Shown in pieces: positions 5,529 through 8,439 of a stretch of 8,439 nt of DNA (its first letter is position 1; each line of letters opens with the position of its first letter). Origin of the DNA: Burkholderiales bacterium (GTDB lineage Bacteria; Pseudomonadota; Gammaproteobacteria; Burkholderiales; SG8-39); the NCBI GenBank assembly GCA_919902965.1, contig CAKKSJ010000236.1:1-8439 (forward strand), read 5' to 3'. Both the position numbers and the translations under genes were made by a program. The notes beneath the pieces were generated by a model. It was not told the DNA's origin and did no database searches. It saw nothing but the letters and a program-made list of their open reading frames with translations.

Positions 5529-5846
5529 ATGAAAAAGAGCGTTTCAGCAGTCGTTTTGTCGGCCTTGATCGGAGTATCGAGCTTGGCATTCGTCGGTACC
5601 GCCTCGGCCGATGCCGTGACCATAGTCGGCACTATTTCCAAATTGAAACTAGCCCCGGACGGAAAATCCGCCACTGCGATTCTCAAAGACGTCAAATCCG
5701 GAGAATCTGTCACCATTAAAGTTGCCGATGATCTGACCCTAGACAAATTCAAGGACAAGCGCATCGTGGAAGGCGACGAAATTCGCACCAAGTTCGAGAA
5801 GTTAGACGGAAAGAGCAAGTCGTTCAAGAAGACTGCCGGCTGCTGA
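5529..5846 (+). CDS. Small exported Lys-rich protein, ExtJ-like
   Basis: A 105-residue protein with a clear signal peptide cleaved at about TASA/DAV (residue 27), leaving a 78-residue periplasmic domain rich in Lys and Asp with alternating beta-strand character (VTIVGTISKLKL, SATAILKDV, ESVTIKVADD). It looks like a small all-beta fold, perhaps OB-like. It ends in KTAGC, with the only Cys of the mature protein as the last residue. I chose the ATG at 5529 because AAAGGAG (5516-5522) sits 6 nt upstream and the signal peptide begins there; an upstream in-frame ATG at 5487 would add 14 non-signal residues. Its position right after a porin-like gene recalls extJ in the Geobacter ext (selenite/tellurite) cluster, but the homology is from memory and unverified. 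The function is unknown; a periplasmic accessory or metalloid/sulfur-binding role is a guess. Confidence 0.75.
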   Translation: MKKSVSAVVLSALIGVSSLAFVGTASADAVTIVGTISKLKLAPDGKSATAILKDVKSGESVTIKVADDLTLDKFKDKRIVEGDEIRTKFEKLDGKSKSFKKTAGC

Positions 5847-5866
5847 CGACCCGGTCAGGGGCGGCA
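5834..5866 (+). terminator. Weak terminator-like stem-loop at the end of the cytochrome/porin cluster
   Basis: TGCCG (5834-5838) pairs with CGGCA (5862-5866) and CTGAC (5843-5847) with GTCAG (5854-5858), with a 4/3 internal loop and a 6-nt apical loop; the stem includes the stop codon. It lies between convergent genes, where a terminator is expected, but no U run follows. Confidence 0.3.
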
Positions 5867-5977
5867 AGACATCTTCGGCAAGGTCTAGGCTATTCAAGCT
5901 CCAGGCCGTAGCCGACTCCGCCGGTTTCACCCGAGCGGCGAGCGATCGGCGTTGCGCGCGCCGCGCAGGGGCCGCAG

Positions 5978-6019
5978 GCTTGCCGCCCGTGCGCGATCGT
6001 ACTCAGCTTAGCGGCAGGC
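5978..6019 (-). terminator. Inverted repeat immediately downstream of the threonine aldolase stop
   Basis: GCTTGCCGC (5978-5986) and GCGGCAGGC (6011-6019) pair at 8 of 9 positions plus a wobble, with a 24-nt loop, beginning 2 nt past the aldolase stop on the minus strand. It may end or protect the minus-strand transcript. No T tract is seen, so confidence as a terminator is low. The octamer GCAGGCTT near 5975 recurs near 6014 as a direct repeat. Confidence 0.3.
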
Positions 6020-6020
6020 T

Positions 6021-7046
6021 TCAGCCGGCGAAAAATTCCTTGAACGCGGCCGCAACCCGGTCGACGTCCGCCCGCGAAACATCCAGGTGGAACGCGATGC
6101 GCATATGCGGGGCGACCTGCGCGAGTATTCCGCTGCGTCTTAGCGCTTCCTCCAGCAGGCAACACTGTGCGGCCGGAATCTCGGCAAACACCATATTGGT
6201 CTCTGGCGCGTTCACCTTGATTTCGGCGATATCGGACAAACCCCGGGCGAGGCGCGCGGCGTTTTCATGATCTTCGGCCAGCCTCGCTACGTTGTGCTCG
6301 AGCGCATACAGGCCCGCCGCCGCGAGTATGCCGGTCTGACGCATGCCGCCGCCCAGCATCTTGCGCCAGCGCCGTGCCTGATCGATGAACGCCCTGCCGC
6401 CGCAGAGCACCGAGCCGACCGGCGCGCCCAGACCTTTTGAGAGGCAGACGGAAACGCTGTCGAAACCCGTCACGGCCTCACGCAGACTGATGCCGAGTTT
6501 CACCGCAGCATTGCAGATGCGCGCGCCGTCGAGGTGCGTGGCCAGACCACGCCGGTGCGCGAGCCCGTTCGCCGCTTGCGTGTAGCCGGGCTGGAGCACG
6601 CGTCCGCCGAAAGTGTTCTCCAGCGCAAGCAGGCGCGTGCGCGCGAAATGGAAGTCGTCCGGCTTGATCGCGTGTTCGATGTCCGTCAGCGCGAGGCTGC
6701 CGTCGGCCTGGTGGGCGATGGGCTGCGGCTGTATGCTGCCGAGCACTGCGCCGCCGCCGGCTTCGTACTTGTAGGTATGCGCGCCCTGGCCGACGATATA
6801 TTCGTCGCCGCGCTGGCAGTGTGTGAGCAGCGCGATCAGATTGGCTTGCGTCCCTGAGGGCGCGAACAGTGCCGCCTCATGGCCGAACAATTCGGCCGCG
6901 CGCGCCTGCAGGCGATTCACCGTCGGGTCGTCGCCATAGACGTCGTCGCCCACCTCGGCCGCGGCCATCGCGGCACGCATCGCCGCACTCGGGCGCGTGA
7001 CGGTGTCGCTGCGCAGGTCGATCAACTTGTCCGTGTCATTGGCCAC
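6021..7046 (-). CDS. ltaE: Low-specificity L-threonine aldolase (PLP-dependent)
   Basis: Cleaves L-threonine or L-allo-threonine to glycine and acetaldehyde in the cytoplasm; related substrates include beta-hydroxy amino acids such as serine. The 341 residues match the usual length (about 333 in E. coli). The N-terminus has the family block DLRSDTVTRPSAAM (10-23) and GDDVYGDDPTVNRL (33-46). His90 in GQGAHTY is the expected PLP-stacking residue, His133 lies in DFHFART, Asp173 and Arg176 are in HLDGARI, and Lys204 in VCLSKGLGAP is the Schiff-base lysine. One departure is Phe in ENTFGG where E. coli has His. The start is GTG, 6 nt after the stop of the upstream aminotransferase gene, with GGGGTGA acting as Shine-Dalgarno across that stop codon. 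This implies translational coupling. Assignment is very secure. Confidence 0.95.
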   Translation of the reverse strand: MANDTDKLIDLRSDTVTRPSAAMRAAMAAAEVGDDVYGDDPTVNRLQARAAELFGHEAALFAPSGTQANLIALLTHCQRGDEYIVGQGAHTYKYEAGGGAVLGSIQPQPIAHQADGSLALTDIEHAIKPDDFHFARTRLLALENTFGGRVLQPGYTQAANGLAHRRGLATHLDGARICNAAVKLGISLREAVTGFDSVSVCLSKGLGAPVGSVLCGGRAFIDQARRWRKMLGGGMRQTGILAAAGLYALEHNVARLAEDHENAARLARGLSDIAEIKVNAPETNMVFAEIPAAQCCLLEEALRRSGILAQVAPHMRIAFHLDVSRADVDRVAAAFKEFFAG

Positions 7047-7052
7047 TTTGTT

Positions 7053-8249
7053 TCACCCCGCAGCCAGGCAGTCAACGGCCTTCTGCACGCCGTCGCGGCC
7101 GAAAGGGATGCCCTGCACCAGCATCGCGGCTTCGATGCCTGCGAGGCAGCCGAGGATCATCGCCGCATTGACATCGCCGAGGTGTCCGATGCGGAAAGCG
7201 CGCCCGGTCTGCGCTCCGAGGCCCCCGGCGAAAGCGACCTGGAAGCGCTCGCGCGCGACGCCGCGCAGCGCTTCGACATCGATGCCGGAATCTACGTCTA
7301 TGGTGGTGACCGACACCGACCGCGCCTCGGGCACGCGGCAGTGCAATGACAGCGCCCCCTCCTTCGACCAGCACTCGACCGCCGCCTGCACCGCACGCGC
7401 GAGCAAGGCGTGGCGCGCGTGCACCGCCGCGATGCCCTCGCGTTCAATCAGCGCGAGCGCCGCCTCCAGGCCGTACAGCAGGTTCTGCGGCGCCGTGCCG
7501 CAGAACTTGCGGTAGCTGTACTCCGCCTTGCGCCGCCTCCAGTCCCAGTAATAGCGCGGCGCGCCATTGTTTGCGGCGATTTCGCCGGCGTGTGCGTCAA
7601 CTGCAACAAAGCCGAATCCGGGCGGGCACATCAGCCCTTTTTGCGAAGCGCCGACCGCCACGTTGACACCGAGCGCGTCCATCGCAAACGGCGCGGCGGC
7701 GAGGGAGGCGACGATGTCGGCCACGAACAAGGCCGAGTGGCCGGCGGCGTCGATCGCCGCGCGCATCGCCTGCAGGTCGCAAGTAGCACTGCTCGCGGTG
7801 TCGGTATGCACGGCGAAGACTGCGACGATCTCGCGCTTCTTGTCGGCGCGCAGGGCCGCCTCGACCGCGTTCGCGTCGATCGGGTAGCCCGCGCGGCAAG
7901 GCGTGCGGACCACGCGGCGTCCGGTCGCCTCGGCCTGCATGGCCCACTGCTCGGAGAAATGCCCGCTGCCCGGAATCAGCACCGCCTGTCCCGGCGCGAG
8001 CAGGTTTTCAATGGTCGTCTCCCATGCGCCGTGGCCGTTGGAGATGAACATGAACACGTCGGCCCGATCGGTTTGCAGCAGGCGGCGCAGACCGGTTTCA
8101 CACACGGCGATCATCTGCTCGAGCCGCGGGTCACCGTGATCCATAGGCTGGCGGTGCATGGCATTGAGCACTTCGGCCGGAATATGCGTGGGACCGGGGG
8201 AGTGCAGGAAACGATCGCCGGGGATGCGCTCTGGGCTTGGGCTGTTCAT
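7053..8249 (-). CDS. Class V PLP-dependent aminotransferase, serine/alanine-glyoxylate aminotransferase type
   Basis: Predicted to transfer an amino group from serine or alanine to glyoxylate, giving glycine plus hydroxypyruvate or pyruvate. From the ATG at 8249 it has 398 residues, the family's usual size. Visible motifs are FLHSPGPTHIP (14-24), SNGHGAWE near residue 70 for PLP phosphate binding, Asp178 in FVADIVASL for the PLP ring nitrogen, Lys204 in GASQKGLMCPPG as Schiff-base lysine, YRKFCGTAPQNLLYG near residue 246, and Arg353 in AFRIGHLGD for the substrate carboxylate. An in-frame ATG at 8309 would add 20 residues that do not resemble the family; neither start has a good Shine-Dalgarno. 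It is the first gene of a two-gene unit with the threonine aldolase, consistent with glycine/serine/glyoxylate metabolism. The preferred amino donor cannot be told from sequence. Confidence 0.9.
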   Translation of the reverse strand: MNSPSPERIPGDRFLHSPGPTHIPAEVLNAMHRQPMDHGDPRLEQMIAVCETGLRRLLQTDRADVFMFISNGHGAWETTIENLLAPGQAVLIPGSGHFSEQWAMQAEATGRRVVRTPCRAGYPIDANAVEAALRADKKREIVAVFAVHTDTASSATCDLQAMRAAIDAAGHSALFVADIVASLAAAPFAMDALGVNVAVGASQKGLMCPPGFGFVAVDAHAGEIAANNGAPRYYWDWRRRKAEYSYRKFCGTAPQNLLYGLEAALALIEREGIAAVHARHALLARAVQAAVECWSKEGALSLHCRVPEARSVSVTTIDVDSGIDVEALRGVARERFQVAFAGGLGAQTGRAFRIGHLGDVNAAMILGCLAGIEAAMLVQGIPFGRDGVQKAVDCLAAG

Positions 8250-8361
8250 GCGGATTGGGTTTTGTTTATAGAGGAACGGCAATTTAGCATGCGGCGGAGA
8301 CGTGCGCATTTCGCGATAAGCGCGCAGCTAGCCTCGATCGCGCGCAAGCTTCAGGCATTGC

Positions 8362-8389
8362 CGCGCGCGGGGTGTCGCGCGCGGGGTCG
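8362..8389. repeat. Two-copy 14-bp tandem repeat
   Basis: CGCGCGCGGGGTGT (8362-8375) is followed directly by CGCGCGCGGGGTCG (8376-8389), identical at 12 of 14 positions. It lies in the 190-bp region upstream of the aminotransferase gene at the right edge. Function unknown; GC-rich slippage is the simplest explanation. Confidence 0.5.
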
Positions 8390-8404
8390 CATTCCCGCTG
8401 CGAA

Positions 8405-8412
8405 TATATTAT
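8405..8412 (+). promoter_or_regulatory. AT-rich -10-like element at the right edge
   Basis: TATATTAT stands out in very GC-rich DNA. TATTAT (8407-8412) matches the -10 consensus at five of six positions and could serve a rightward gene starting beyond the window. No -35 is visible at the right distance. On the minus strand the same bases give GATAAT, which could serve the aminotransferase gene, again without a -35. Confidence 0.25.
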
Positions 8413-8439
8413 CCTGTGGCTGCGGACTTGCCGCCTGTT

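Noticed and set aside
537..5846. Arsenic resistance or arsenate respiration operon, suggested by the ArsR-type gene
   Set aside because: No arsB, arsC, acr3, arrA or aio-type gene is present, and the regulator lacks the alpha-3 arsenic site. The family name alone does not imply arsenic.
8250..8309. 20-residue N-terminal extension of the aminotransferase from the ATG at 8309
   Set aside because: The extension does not resemble the family and has no Shine-Dalgarno; the start at 8249 gives the usual length.

Overview
The window looks like chromosomal DNA from a Gram-negative, GC-rich proteobacterium, most likely a betaproteobacterium with a respiratory, sulfur- or metal-cycling lifestyle. This is inferred from the outer-membrane barrel ending in Phe, the c- and b-type cytochromes, the codon usage and the character of the housekeeping proteins; no 16S or other decisive marker is present. 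I see no insertion sequence, tRNA, rRNA or CRISPR array.

Layout. Left edge, minus strand: the 5' two thirds of rdgB (a house-cleaning NTP pyrophosphatase), preceded by an ArsR/SmtB-family repressor gene (537-875). A 362-bp divergent regulatory region (876-1237) follows. It holds a textbook sigma-70 promoter for the repressor gene, buried inside a 30-bp inverted repeat, and a second copy of the same palindromic core (ATATG-N10-CATAT) in front of the rightward genes. Plus strand, 1238-5846: an octaheme c-type cytochrome of the tetrathionate-reductase (OTR) family with a C-terminal membrane anchor, a four-helix b-type cytochrome, a DUF3373-like outer-membrane beta-barrel with an N-terminal coiled coil, and a small exported protein ending in cysteine. 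Right part, minus strand: a class V aminotransferase of the serine/alanine-glyoxylate type and a low-specificity threonine aldolase, 6 nt apart, converging on the cytochrome cluster.

How the genes may work together. The four plus-strand genes read as one envelope-spanning redox module. The b cytochrome would take electrons from the quinol pool and the anchored octaheme cytochrome would reduce a small S- or N-oxyanion (or selenite/tellurite) in the periplasm. The barrel would admit the substrate through the outer membrane, and the small protein would assist in the periplasm. The barrel plus small-protein pair recalls extI-extJ of the Geobacter sulfurreducens ext cluster, which is linked to selenite uptake; that link is from memory and is not proven here. 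The divergent ArsR protein carries three cysteines but lacks the classical ArsR alpha-3 CxC site, and it probably represses both itself and the module in response to a thiophilic or sulfur species.

The main point of interest is this compact ArsR / octaheme / cytochrome b / porin / small-protein module with its paired operators. Its true substrate cannot be read from sequence alone. The flanking genes are ordinary metabolism: nucleotide sanitation, and glycine/serine/glyoxylate interconversion.
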